Part shown: one piece after another, positions 35,946-44,849 of the stretch
Layout: each line of letters begins with the position of its first letter
Numbering within the stretch: the stretch's first letter is position 1
Source: Aggregatilineales bacterium
Lineage (GTDB): Bacteria; Chloroflexota; Anaerolineae; Aggregatilineales; Ch27
Direction: 5' to 3'
Length of the DNA stretch: 64,000 nucleotides
Assembly: GCA_029976005.1 (NCBI GenBank)
Contig: JARKOQ010000122.1
Span: forward strand, 1 to 64,000
Notes under the pieces: generated by a model
Database searches by the model: none
What the model was told of the DNA's origin: nothing
Seen by the model: only the letters and a program-made list of their open reading frames with translations
Position numbers and translations under genes: made by a program

Positions 35946-36974
35946 TCAGATGGTCTGATCGCGCTGTTCTCGGCCGGCAAAGACCGTGTTGATCAGGAGC
36001 GCAATAAGCAGCACGACTCCGGTGATGAATTCCTTGAGATAGATGTCGATCGTGGGAATGTTGTCCAATCCGTTGCGCAGGGTGCCGTAAATCAGGAGCC
36101 CGACCACGGTCTGAAGCATGCTGCCGCGCCCACCGGCCAGCGACGTGCCGCCCAGCACGACCGCGCCGATGGTGTCGATCAGGAAGCTCTCGGTGGCATC
36201 CGGCTGGGCGCTGTGCAGGCGGCCCATGCTGATGATGCCCGCGAAGCCGGCCGTGAAACCGCAGATGGTCATGACGATGATCAGGACGCGGTTGGTGTTG
36301 ACGCCGGCCAGGCGGGCCGCCGCCTTATTGGCGCCCGTCATGTAGACGTAGCGCCCAAAGCGGGTATAGCGCAGGATCACGTGGCCCAGGAGCAGCATGA
36401 CGATCGCCACGATCACGATGACCGGCAGGCCATCGTTGCCGCCGATTTTCCCGCTGCCCAGGAAGGCCGCGACGTCCGACACTTCCGTGATGACGCGCCC
36501 CTTGCTGATGTAGGTCACCAACCCACCGGCGATGAGCTGCATGGCCAGGGTGGTCATGAAGGTCGGAATTCTGAAGCGCGCGCTGGCCACGCCGCTGATC
36601 AGGCCCAGCAGGGTCGCCACGCCGATCCCGGACAGGATCGGCCACGGCTCCGGGATGCCCATCTTGGTGAACATATGCGCGCCGAGCATGGCCGACAGGG
36701 CGGCCACGGCCGCGATGCCCAGGTCGATCTGGCCCAACAGCAGCACGAAGGTCATGCCGGTGGCGAAGATCGCCAGGGTGGAGACCTGGGTCAGGATGTT
36801 GCGCAGGTTGATCGGGCGCAGGAAACCTTCCGAGGCCAGGCCGAAGAACAGGAACAGCGCCGCCAGGGTCCACAGGGGCGCCAGGGCCGCGAAGCGCCTG
36901 GCCCAGACAGAAGACTTGGGCAATGCCCTGAGCTTTTCCACAAGCGAAGCCACGGTTGTTTTGGTGGAATTCAT
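35946..36974 (-). CDS. sugar ABC transporter permease (RbsC/LsrC-like)
   Basis: GMTFVLLLGQIDLGIAAVAALSAMLGA; hydrophobic. Confidence 0.93.
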   Translation of the reverse strand: MNSTKTTVASLVEKLRALPKSSVWARRFAALAPLWTLAALFLFFGLASEGFLRPINLRNILTQVSTLAIFATGMTFVLLLGQIDLGIAAVAALSAMLGAHMFTKMGIPEPWPILSGIGVATLLGLISGVASARFRIPTFMTTLAMQLIAGGLVTYISKGRVITEVSDVAAFLGSGKIGGNDGLPVIVIVAIVMLLLGHVILRYTRFGRYVYMTGANKAAARLAGVNTNRVLIIVMTICGFTAGFAGIISMGRLHSAQPDATESFLIDTIGAVVLGGTSLAGGRGSMLQTVVGLLIYGTLRNGLDNIPTIDIYLKEFITGVVLLIALLINTVFAGREQRDQTI

Positions 36975-38458
36975 ATGAGCCTCATCAATGCGTCTTTGTC
37001 CAGGTTCTTGTTTTCCAGGCGAGAGACGATCCTGCCGCGTGACATCACGACGATCCGGTCGCAGACGGCCAGGATGGTTTCTGGTTCGGAGGATGCCACG
37101 ATGACTCCGTAGCCCTCGTCGCGGAATTTGCGCAGCAGCCCCAGGACTTCGCTCTTGGCTCCCACGTCCATGCCGCGAGTCGGCTCGCTCATGATGAAGA
37201 CCTTGGGCGGAAAGGTGAGCCAGCGCGCAATGGCGACCTTCTGCTGGTTGCCGCCGCTGAGCTTGCCGACCGGGTTGAGCGGATCGGGCGGGTTGACGTT
37301 CACCTGCTGGATGGCGGGCACGGCCGCCGCCAGCTCCTTGGCACGCTGGGGGGCCAGCGTGCCGATCTTGCTCAAATGGGGCATGGTGATGTTGCGGTAG
37401 ATCGCGTCGTCCAGCAGCAGGCTCTTGCGGCGCGACTCGGTGGCGTAGGCCAGCCCGTTTTCGATGGCGTAGCGGGCGGAATGGCCGTGCGGGAATGTCT
37501 TGCCGTCCAGGATGATCGAGCCGCTGTCGAACTTGTACAGGCCGAACAGGGCGCGGGCCAGGTCGAAGTGTCCGGCGCCGATCGGGCCATACAGCCCCAG
37601 GATTTCGCCGCGCTTGACGTTCAGGTTGATGTCGCTGAAGACGTCGGCGTTCAGGTCCTTGATCTCCAGCAGGGTTTCCTGGTACTCGGAGCCGATTTCC
37701 TCCGGATGGGTGGAGCGCGTGATCTCGCGGCCCAGCATCAGGCCGATCAGCCGGTCGACCGTGGCTTCCTGGCTGTCGAGCGTGCCCACGCTGACGCCGT
37801 TGCGCAGCACGGTGGTCCGGTCGGCGACCTGGACAACTTCTTCCAGGAAATGGGAGATGTAGATGATGCTCCGGCCCTGGCTTTTCAGGGTCTTGACCAG
37901 CTCGATCAACTGTTTGACTTCGGCCGGGGAAAGGGCCGAGGTCGGCTCGTCCATCACCAGCACACGCGCACCGGAGAGAATCGCGCGGAAGACCTCGATG
38001 ACCTGCTGGGTGCCCAGGGAGAAGCGCTCCAGGGGCATCGTCACGTCGATGTCGAATCCCAGGCTGTGGAGTTCTTTTTGGGCGACCTGTTCCATGCTGC
38101 GCCAGTCAATTATCCCCCAGCGGGTGACGGGCTGGCGGCCCAGGAACAGGTTTTCGGCCACGGAAAGCTCCGGGATCACGCTCAGTTCCTGATGGATCAT
38201 CCCAATGCCGTGCTCCAGCGCGTCGTGGGGCGAATGGAACTGGATTTCCTTGCCGTCCAGATAATAGCTGCCTTCGTATTCGGTGTAGATACCCGCCAGG
38301 ATGCGCATCAGGGTGCTTTTCCCGGCGCCATTTTCCCCGACCAGGGCATGCACTTCGCCCTCGACCAGGTCGAAATCGACGTGCTGCAAGGCCTGGATGG
38401 AGCGGAAGTTCTTCGAGATGTTTTTGAGTTCCAGGATCGGCTGCTTGTTCACATCCAT
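36971..38458 (-). CDS. sugar ABC transporter ATP-binding protein (RbsA-like)
   Basis: GENGAGKSTLMRIL; LSGGNQQKVAIARWL; SEPTRGMDVGAK. Confidence 0.96.
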   Translation of the reverse strand: MDVNKQPILELKNISKNFRSIQALQHVDFDLVEGEVHALVGENGAGKSTLMRILAGIYTEYEGSYYLDGKEIQFHSPHDALEHGIGMIHQELSVIPELSVAENLFLGRQPVTRWGIIDWRSMEQVAQKELHSLGFDIDVTMPLERFSLGTQQVIEVFRAILSGARVLVMDEPTSALSPAEVKQLIELVKTLKSQGRSIIYISHFLEEVVQVADRTTVLRNGVSVGTLDSQEATVDRLIGLMLGREITRSTHPEEIGSEYQETLLEIKDLNADVFSDINLNVKRGEILGLYGPIGAGHFDLARALFGLYKFDSGSIILDGKTFPHGHSARYAIENGLAYATESRRKSLLLDDAIYRNITMPHLSKIGTLAPQRAKELAAAVPAIQQVNVNPPDPLNPVGKLSGGNQQKVAIARWLTFPPKVFIMSEPTRGMDVGAKSEVLGLLRKFRDEGYGVIVASSEPETILAVCDRIVVMSRGRIVSRLENKNLDKDALMRLI

Positions 38459-38581
38459 GTGTTCTTTCCCTGCATCTCTCGTTCGGCAGGGGGGGAAGAC
38501 CCTGCGCCTTGCCTGTGTTCCGGTTGCGGTTCCGGCGACCTGATCCAGAATCGATCCGCGAGGCTGGAAAAAGGTGGTCGT

Positions 38582-38610
38582 GGGGCGGCGGCCAGGCCGG
38601 CCGCCGCCCC
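38582..38610 (-). promoter_or_regulatory. intercistronic hairpin after SBP gene
   Basis: ggggcggcggcc-aggcc-ggccgccgcccc, 12-bp stem. Confidence 0.75.
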
Positions 38611-38632
38611 TCTTGCTCGGATGGTATGCAGC

Positions 38633-39709
38633 CTAGAACTGGTACAGTTTCTCCATGTACAGCAGACCGTCGGCCGGGCTGAAGCCGTAGTTGCGCAGCT
38701 TCCATGGCTCTTCGGCCAGGTCGGGGTTGCTGTCGATGTCGGAGAACACGGCCGGGCCGTCCGCCAGGATGTAGAACGGCACTTCCCCGCGCGCGGCTTC
38801 CAGGCCGACGCTGGCGGCATACGCGCCGACCAGCACGCCCCAGCCGTGGATGCGGGTGGCCGAATTGCGCGCGGTGCCCTGCAGGCGGCCGTCGCGCACG
38901 GCTTCGATGGCGGGAGGCATGGCGTCCACGCCGCCGATCAACACCTGGTCGCTCAGGCCGGCGTTCTCGACGATCTGAGCCGCGGCCAGGGCCATGTCGT
39001 CGTTGTCGGCGAAGATGGCCTTCAGGTCAGGATGGCGGTTGAGGACGCTCTCGGTCAGGTCCGCGGCGCGGGTGACGTCCCAGTCGCCGGGCTGATCGTC
39101 CACGACCTCGATGTCGGGGTACTTGCTGACCAGGTTCCAGAAGCCCTGGCCGCGCGCCTGCGCGCCGGTGTGACCGGGCTGCCCGCCGATGTGCGAGATC
39201 TTGCCCGCGCCGCCCATCTTGTCGATCAGCTTCTGCACGACCGACTCGGCCATGAACACGTTGTCGGGGGCGATGAAGGTCAGGACGCCCAGGTCGGGCA
39301 GGTCCTGGAGCGGGGCGATGAGCGTGTCCATGTCGATGACGGGGGTGCCGGCGGCGACGAGGGCCTGGATCGGCTCAATCAGCGTGCCAATGGCGCCCGG
39401 TTGGACGGCCACGAAGTCCCATTGCTGGGTGGCGAGCTGGTCGAACTTGGCGCGCTGGGCGGCCGCGTCGAACTCGCCGTCGAACCAGGTGATTTCCACG
39501 CCCAGCAGGTTGGCCCAATAGCGGGCAGCCTCTTCACCCTGGGCATTCCACGTGCCTGCCAGGCCGGCGCTGGACATGGCCGCCTTGAGGGGCTGATCCT
39601 GAGCGTGCGCGCGGCGGTATTCGATGAACGGCAGGAAGCTGGTGAGTGCCAGACCAGAACTGAAAGCGAGACCACTCTTCAGAAAATCGCGGCGATTCAG
39701 CTTTGACAT
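38633..39709 (-). CDS. sugar ABC transporter substrate-binding protein (RbsB-like, Tat-like signal)
   Basis: MSKLNRRDFLKSGLAFSSGLALTSFLPF; AIFADNDDMALAAAQIVENAGLSDQVLIGGVDAMPPAIEAVRDG. Confidence 0.93.
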   Translation of the reverse strand: MSKLNRRDFLKSGLAFSSGLALTSFLPFIEYRRAHAQDQPLKAAMSSAGLAGTWNAQGEEAARYWANLLGVEITWFDGEFDAAAQRAKFDQLATQQWDFVAVQPGAIGTLIEPIQALVAAGTPVIDMDTLIAPLQDLPDLGVLTFIAPDNVFMAESVVQKLIDKMGGAGKISHIGGQPGHTGAQARGQGFWNLVSKYPDIEVVDDQPGDWDVTRAADLTESVLNRHPDLKAIFADNDDMALAAAQIVENAGLSDQVLIGGVDAMPPAIEAVRDGRLQGTARNSATRIHGWGVLVGAYAASVGLEAARGEVPFYILADGPAVFSDIDSNPDLAEEPWKLRNYGFSPADGLLYMEKLYQF

Positions 39710-39830
39710 CTGTTCTCCTCCGTGGTGGAAAAATCTAGAAGCTTATTGAGCCGGAATACTGCCGAACCATTTGTGCAGTATGTGAACTGACACCCCCTTT
39801 CTGTGAACGGTCTCAGAGTTTCCGTCTTGA

Positions 39831-39859
39831 AGGATAGGGCCAATTCCGGGCCATGTCAA
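39831..39859 (-). promoter_or_regulatory. sigma70-like promoter upstream of SBP gene
   Basis: Minus strand TTGACA-17 nt-TATCCT. Confidence 0.5.
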
Positions 39860-39935
39860 ATTAGTACTTGGTTACAGTGCCTAAATAATACTTGTATAAT
39901 CTACCCGATCTGTCCAGGCGGTCCGCGCCGCCGGA

Positions 39936-40793
39936 TCAGGCATCCACCACCTTGTCCAGCACCAGCTCCCAGATGCGGCGCTCGTTCAGGTTGGTGCGGT
40001 CGAGATGGCGCATGGCCAGGGCCATGTACAGCACGTCGTTGATCGCCAGCAGGGCCAGGCGGGCGATGACCGCCTCCAGGCGGGTTTCCCGCGCGCCGTA
40101 CAGCAGCACGATGTCGGCATGGTTGGTCAGCGGGGAGTAGGCCGAGCCGGTGATGGCGATGGTGCGCGCGCCTTTTTCCTTGGCGCGGCGCAGGGCGTTC
40201 ACCGGGTCGACCGAGGCCCCGGTGTGCGACATCGCCACGACCACGTCCCGTTCGTCGACCAGGGCGATCCGCATGAGCTGGAGGTAGGGGTCGGTGACCG
40301 GCGTGCAGTTCAACTCCAGACGCAGCAGCTTGTTGTACAGGTCGTTGACGAAGGGGGTGGACGTTCCCACCCCGACCAGCAGCGTCTGGCGGGCCTGGTC
40401 GATGGTATTCACGGCCTGGGTCAGCGCGTCTTCGTCCAGGATATCCAGGGTGTGTTGCAAGGCCGAGATGCCGGACAGGATGGTCTTGCGGGCGATGCCC
40501 CCGATCGTGTCGTTCTGCTGGATTTCGTCGTGGACGACGCGCGTCGGATCGTTCAGGTAGTAGGTCAGGCCGAATTTGAATTCCAGATAGCCCCGGTAGC
40601 CCAGCGTCCGGCAGAAGCGCACGACGGTCGCTTCGCTGACCTCGGCCTGATCGGCCGTCTCGGAGATGGGGGCGGGGGCGACTTCGGCCGCGTGCTCCAG
40701 GACGTAATCCGCCACGCGGCGCTCCGCAGTCGACAGGGCGCTGTACTTCTCGCGGATGATATCGATTGGGTTGGTGGGCGTGGACAGGATCAT
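39936..40793 (-). CDS. MurR/RpiR family transcriptional regulator (HTH + SIS)
   Basis: AERRVADYVLEHAAEVAPAPISETADQAEVSEATVVRFCRTLGYRGYLEFKFGL; SIS domain LLVGVGTSTPFVNDLYNKLLRL. Confidence 0.95.
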   Translation of the reverse strand: MILSTPTNPIDIIREKYSALSTAERRVADYVLEHAAEVAPAPISETADQAEVSEATVVRFCRTLGYRGYLEFKFGLTYYLNDPTRVVHDEIQQNDTIGGIARKTILSGISALQHTLDILDEDALTQAVNTIDQARQTLLVGVGTSTPFVNDLYNKLLRLELNCTPVTDPYLQLMRIALVDERDVVVAMSHTGASVDPVNALRRAKEKGARTIAITGSAYSPLTNHADIVLLYGARETRLEAVIARLALLAINDVLYMALAMRHLDRTNLNERRIWELVLDKVVDA

Positions 40794-40809
40794 TGAAAGA
40801 TAATTTCAC
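40794..40809. promoter_or_regulatory. candidate RpiR operator site 1
   Basis: Minus strand GTGAAATTATCTTTCA (TGAAA-N5-TTTCA). Confidence 0.55.
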
Positions 40810-40865
40810 AATCTGGCGCAAAATGTGTTAGAATGAGACCTGATGCACCTTGAATGGGTGATGTA

Positions 40866-40881
40866 GTGAAATTTCATTTCA
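40866..40881. promoter_or_regulatory. candidate RpiR operator site 2
   Basis: GTGAAATTTCATTTCA (TGAAA-N5-TTTCA), 13 of 16 identical to site 1. Confidence 0.55.
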
Positions 40882-41041
40882 TAGAAATCATACAGGATTT
40901 TTTTGTTTTGTGCAATAGATTCAGATCGGGACTGGCATTCTACCGAAGTGTGTCCGGCATGATTCCCGGTCAGCGTTCCGGGGCCCGCGCCAGTTTCCGC
41001 CCGCCGTCGCGCCGGCCACACGCAAGCGAGAGGAGAAGACA

Positions 41042-41965
41042 ATGACCCCACAAGCGCAGCTCGATTGGGTGGCGGAAGTCCGGCGCGTGGCGCGCCAGAT
41101 CCGCCTGCGGGTGCTGGATCACGTGATCCGGCACAACGGGGGCTACCTCAGCCAGGCCTGCTCGTCGGCCGAGCTGTTCGCGACCCTGTACCTCAAGGTC
41201 ATGCAGCTCGGCCCCAGCCAGGCCCCACTGATCCCCCTGCCTTTTCCCGGCGTGCCCGGCCCGGACAACCCCCATTTTTTCACCGGGGCGGACTACAACG
41301 GCCCCAAGGCCCCGGACCTGGATCGCTTCATCTTTTCCCCGGCCCATTACGCCCTGGTGCTCTACTCGACCCTGATCGAGGTCGGGCGGATGGCCCCGGA
41401 AGGGCTGGCCCAGTTCAACCAGGACGGCAGCTCGGTCGAGATGATCGGCGCGGAGCATTCCCCCGGCGTGGAGACGACCACCGGCTCGCTGGCCCAGGCG
41501 ATCAGCCAGGCGGGCGGGATCGCCCTGGCGCGCCGGCTGCACGGCGACACCGGGCGGGTCTGGGTGCTGATGAGCGACGGGGAGTTCCAGGAGGGCCAGG
41601 TCTGGGAGGCGTTCGAGGCCCTGAGTTACTACCACCTGGACAACCTGGGGGTGTACGTCGACGCCAACGGCCAGCAGTGCGATGGCAAGATGGAAGACGT
41701 GATGGGCGTGGAACCGCTGGCGGCCCGGTTGGAGAGTTTCGGCGCGCGGGTCTTCGAGGTCGACGGCCACGATCCGGTCGCGCTGGCCGCCCCGGCGGCG
41801 CTGCCCCCGGATGGGCGGCCGCTGGTCGTCATCGCCCGCACCAATCCGATCTGCGAGATGGACATCCTGGAGGAGCGCGCGCCCAAGCTGCATTACGTGC
41901 GCTTCAAGTCCGAGGCCGAACGCGAGACTTACCGCCAGTTGTACGCTCAGCTCAGCCAGCGTTAG
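41042..41965 (+). CDS. transketolase N-terminal subunit (split transketolase)
   Basis: GSLAQAISQAGGIALARRL; TPP motif SDGEFQEGQVWEAFEAL...VDANGQQCDG; 307 aa. Confidence 0.93.
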   Translation: MTPQAQLDWVAEVRRVARQIRLRVLDHVIRHNGGYLSQACSSAELFATLYLKVMQLGPSQAPLIPLPFPGVPGPDNPHFFTGADYNGPKAPDLDRFIFSPAHYALVLYSTLIEVGRMAPEGLAQFNQDGSSVEMIGAEHSPGVETTTGSLAQAISQAGGIALARRLHGDTGRVWVLMSDGEFQEGQVWEAFEALSYYHLDNLGVYVDANGQQCDGKMEDVMGVEPLAARLESFGARVFEVDGHDPVALAAPAALPPDGRPLVVIARTNPICEMDILEERAPKLHYVRFKSEAERETYRQLYAQLSQR

Positions 41966-41975
41966 GAGACACGCC

Positions 41976-42983
41976 ATGGAAATCGTGATGCGGCCGCACG
42001 TCCGCAATTTCATCGAATGGGCCAAGGACAAGCCGGAAGTGGTCGTCCTCTCCGCCGACCTCACCAACTCGTGCGAGATTGGCGAGTGGCGCGACACCTA
42101 CCCGGATCGCTTCTTTTCGATGGGCCTGGCCGAGCAGAACATGCTGGGCTTCGCCGCCGGGCTGGCCCGCGAGGGATTCTTCCCCTTCCTGCATACCTTC
42201 GCGGTCTTCCTCTACCGCCGCCCCTACGATCAGCTCGCCATGTCGATCGCCTATCCCAACCTGCCGGTGCGGCTGATGGGCTTCCTGCCCGGCATCCTGA
42301 CCCCCGGCGGGGTCACGCACCAGGCGATCGACGACGTGGCCATCCTGCGCGCCACGCCCAACATGACCGTGCTCGACTGCGGCGACGCGACCGACGTGGA
42401 GAGCGTCCTGGACGTGGCCCAGGCCGTCAACGGCCCGGTTTACGTGCGGATGCTGCGCGGCGAGGTGCCGCGCCTGTTTGACCGCGCCGACCGGATGCGC
42501 CTCAACCGGGCGCGCGTCCTGAGCCGGGGCACTGACGTGGCGATCCTATCCTCCAGCGTGTGCACGGAGGAAGCCATGCGCGCCACGGCTGTCCTGCGCG
42601 CGCGGGGGGTCGGCATCCAGCACCTGCACGTCTCCACCCTGAAGCCGTTCAGCGACCCGGCCGTGATGGAGGCGATCCAGGCGGCCCGCTACGGCGTGAT
42701 CACGATGGAGAATCACTCGATCGTGGGCGGGCTGGGATCGGCGGTGGCCGAGCTGATGGCCGAGGCCGGGGCCGGCAAGAAGCTGGTGCGAATCGGCCTG
42801 CGCGACGTGTATGCCCACGGCGCGAGCCGCCATTACCTGATGAAGGAATACGGCCTGGATGCGATCTCGCTGGTCGGCGCGGTCGAGGGCCTGGTCGGGC
42901 AGCGCTTCGGGCTGACCGAGGACGATCTGGCCGCGGTGCGCTTGCAGGCGGTCCATAGTGAAGCCAAAGCGGAGGCGTTATGA
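41976..42983 (+). CDS. transketolase C-terminal subunit (split transketolase)
   Basis: FSMGLAEQNMLGFAAGLAREGFFPFLHTFAVFLYRRPYDQL; GGVTHQAIDDVAILRATPNMTVLDCGDATDVE; VITMENHSIVGGLGSAVAELM; start after ggag RBS. Confidence 0.94.
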   Translation: MEIVMRPHVRNFIEWAKDKPEVVVLSADLTNSCEIGEWRDTYPDRFFSMGLAEQNMLGFAAGLAREGFFPFLHTFAVFLYRRPYDQLAMSIAYPNLPVRLMGFLPGILTPGGVTHQAIDDVAILRATPNMTVLDCGDATDVESVLDVAQAVNGPVYVRMLRGEVPRLFDRADRMRLNRARVLSRGTDVAILSSSVCTEEAMRATAVLRARGVGIQHLHVSTLKPFSDPAVMEAIQAARYGVITMENHSIVGGLGSAVAELMAEAGAGKKLVRIGLRDVYAHGASRHYLMKEYGLDAISLVGAVEGLVGQRFGLTEDDLAAVRLQAVHSEAKAEAL

Positions 42984-44143
42984 CTCTACCCGATTTTGTC
43001 AGCGTGCCCGGCCTGTCGGGGATCCGCTTCCAGGTCGACTATCGCCTGACCGGCGACCGCGAGGAAGCCGCGGCCAAGGCCCAGGATATCTGCATCGAGC
43101 AGACCGTGGAATTCCCCGCCGAGCTGGTCCCGGCCGGGGACATTCGCCAGCACATCTTCGGCCGGATCGAGAGCCTGGAGCCGGACGGGCCGGACGCCTT
43201 CCTGGCGCGGATCAGCTACGCGGCGGAAGTCGCCACGACCGAGCTGACCCAGGTGCTCAACGTGCTCTTTGGCAATACCAGCATCAAGCCCGGAGTGCGG
43301 ATCGAGCGCCTCTACCTGCCGGCGGACTTCCTGGCCGCGTTCCGGGGGCCGCGCTTCGGCGTGCCCGGCCTGCGTGACCTGCTGGGCGTCCACGACCGCC
43401 CCCTGCTCGGCACGGCCCTCAAGCCGATGGGTATGTCGGCCGAGGCTCTGGCGGAGCTGGCCTACCGCTTCGCCCTGGGCGGGGTGGACGTGATCAAGGA
43501 CGATCACAGCCTGGCCGATCAGCCCTTCTGCCGGTATGAGGATCGCGTCGCGCGTTGCGCCGAGGCGGTGGCGCGGGCCAACCGCGAGACCGGCCAGCGC
43601 TGCCTGTACGTGCCGCACGTCTCGTCCACGGCCGACGGGACGCTCCAGCGGGCGCTCTTCGCCAGACAGGCCGGGGCGGGCGGGGTGATGGTCTGTCCAG
43701 GGCTGACCGGGTTTGATACAATGCGTCTCCTGGCGGACGACGACCGGCTCGACCTGCCGATCATCGCCCATCCGGCCCTGATCGGGAGCTTCACCACCAG
43801 CCCCACCAGCGGGATCGCGCACGATGCCCTGTACGGGCAGTTGATGCGCCTGGCGGGGGCGGACGCGACCATCTTCCCCAACTACGGGGGCCGCTTCTCC
43901 TTCAGCGTGGAGGAGTGCGCCAGCATCGCGGCGGGCTGCGCGGTGGAGATGGGCCACTTCCGCCCGATCTTCCCCTCGCCGGGGGGCGGGATGAGCGTCG
44001 ACCGGGTCGCGGACATGAGCCGCCTGTACGGCCGGGACGTGATCTACCTGATCGGCGGCGGCCTGCACCGGCACAGCCCCGACCTGGTGGAGAACGCCCG
44101 CCACTTCAGCCGAATGGTTCGCCAGGCGGCGGGCGCGGGGTGA
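42980..44143 (+). CDS. RuBisCO-like protein (RbcL superfamily, form IV)
   Basis: GTALKPMGMS (K175 region); GGVDVIKDDHSLADQPFCRYEDRV (K201 region); IIAHPALIGSFT; IFPNYGGRFSFS; FPSPGGGMSVD; YLIGGGLHRH; ATGA overlap with upstream gene. Confidence 0.93.
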   Translation: MTLPDFVSVPGLSGIRFQVDYRLTGDREEAAAKAQDICIEQTVEFPAELVPAGDIRQHIFGRIESLEPDGPDAFLARISYAAEVATTELTQVLNVLFGNTSIKPGVRIERLYLPADFLAAFRGPRFGVPGLRDLLGVHDRPLLGTALKPMGMSAEALAELAYRFALGGVDVIKDDHSLADQPFCRYEDRVARCAEAVARANRETGQRCLYVPHVSSTADGTLQRALFARQAGAGGVMVCPGLTGFDTMRLLADDDRLDLPIIAHPALIGSFTTSPTSGIAHDALYGQLMRLAGADATIFPNYGGRFSFSVEECASIAAGCAVEMGHFRPIFPSPGGGMSVDRVADMSRLYGRDVIYLIGGGLHRHSPDLVENARHFSRMVRQAAGAG

Positions 44144-44192
44144 TCCCGGCCCTGCATCGAGTCGTGACGAGTCCCGTCAGGGAGAGGTACGT

Positions 44193-44849
44193 ATGCCGAT
44201 CGAGGCCGTGATTTTCGACATGGACGGAATCCTGGTCGATTCCGAGGTGTACTGGAAGGCCGTCCGCGAGGACTTCGCCCGCGACCACGGGCGTGAATGG
44301 ACGATGGACGATCACAAGCGGGCGATGGGCCGCAACACGATCGAGTGGGCGGAGCAGATGGCCGAGCGCCTCCAGGTCGGGATGAGCCAGGAGGAGATCG
44401 CGTCGGACATCATCGGCCGGATGATCGCCGCCTACCGGGCGCACATGCCCTACCGGCCCGGCGCGCTGGAGGCGGTGCGCACCATCGCGGCCCGCTACCG
44501 GGTCGGGCTGGCCTCCGGGTCGCCGAGCCGTCTGATCCGGCACGTGCTGCGCGAGACCGGCCTGGACGAGGTGTTCGAGGTCACGGTTTTCGGGGACGAC
44601 ATCCCCAACGGCAAGCCGGCCCCGGACATCTACCTGGAGGCGCTGCGCCAGATGGGGGTGAGCGCCGATCGGGCCGCCGGGATCGAGGATTCGGCCAACG
44701 GCGTGCGCTCGGTCAAGGCCGCCGGGATGGCGGTCGTGGCCGTGCCCACGGCCGACTTCCCCCTGCCGCCGGAGGTCGCCGCCATCGCCGACCGCATCCT
44801 GGACGGCATGGAGTCGCTCTCGGTCGCGGTCATCGAAGGGCTGGGATAA
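44193..44849 (+). CDS. HAD-IA family phosphatase / beta-phosphoglucomutase-like
   Basis: VIFDMDGILVDSEVYW; GLASGSPSRLIRHVL; GDDIPNGKPAPDIYLEAL; GIEDSANGVRSVKAAGM. Confidence 0.94.
   Translation: MPIEAVIFDMDGILVDSEVYWKAVREDFARDHGREWTMDDHKRAMGRNTIEWAEQMAERLQVGMSQEEIASDIIGRMIAAYRAHMPYRPGALEAVRTIAARYRVGLASGSPSRLIRHVLRETGLDEVFEVTVFGDDIPNGKPAPDIYLEALRQMGVSADRAAGIEDSANGVRSVKAAGMAVVAVPTADFPLPPEVAAIADRILDGMESLSVAVIEGLG

Noticed and set aside
37376-39706. 776-aa plus-strand ORF
   Set aside because: Antisense to RbsA-like ATPase and RbsB-like SBP; no motifs.
41042-42983. Possible frameshift splitting one transketolase
   Set aside because: The second ORF has its own RBS and sensible start, the break lies at the natural domain boundary, and two-subunit transketolases are known.
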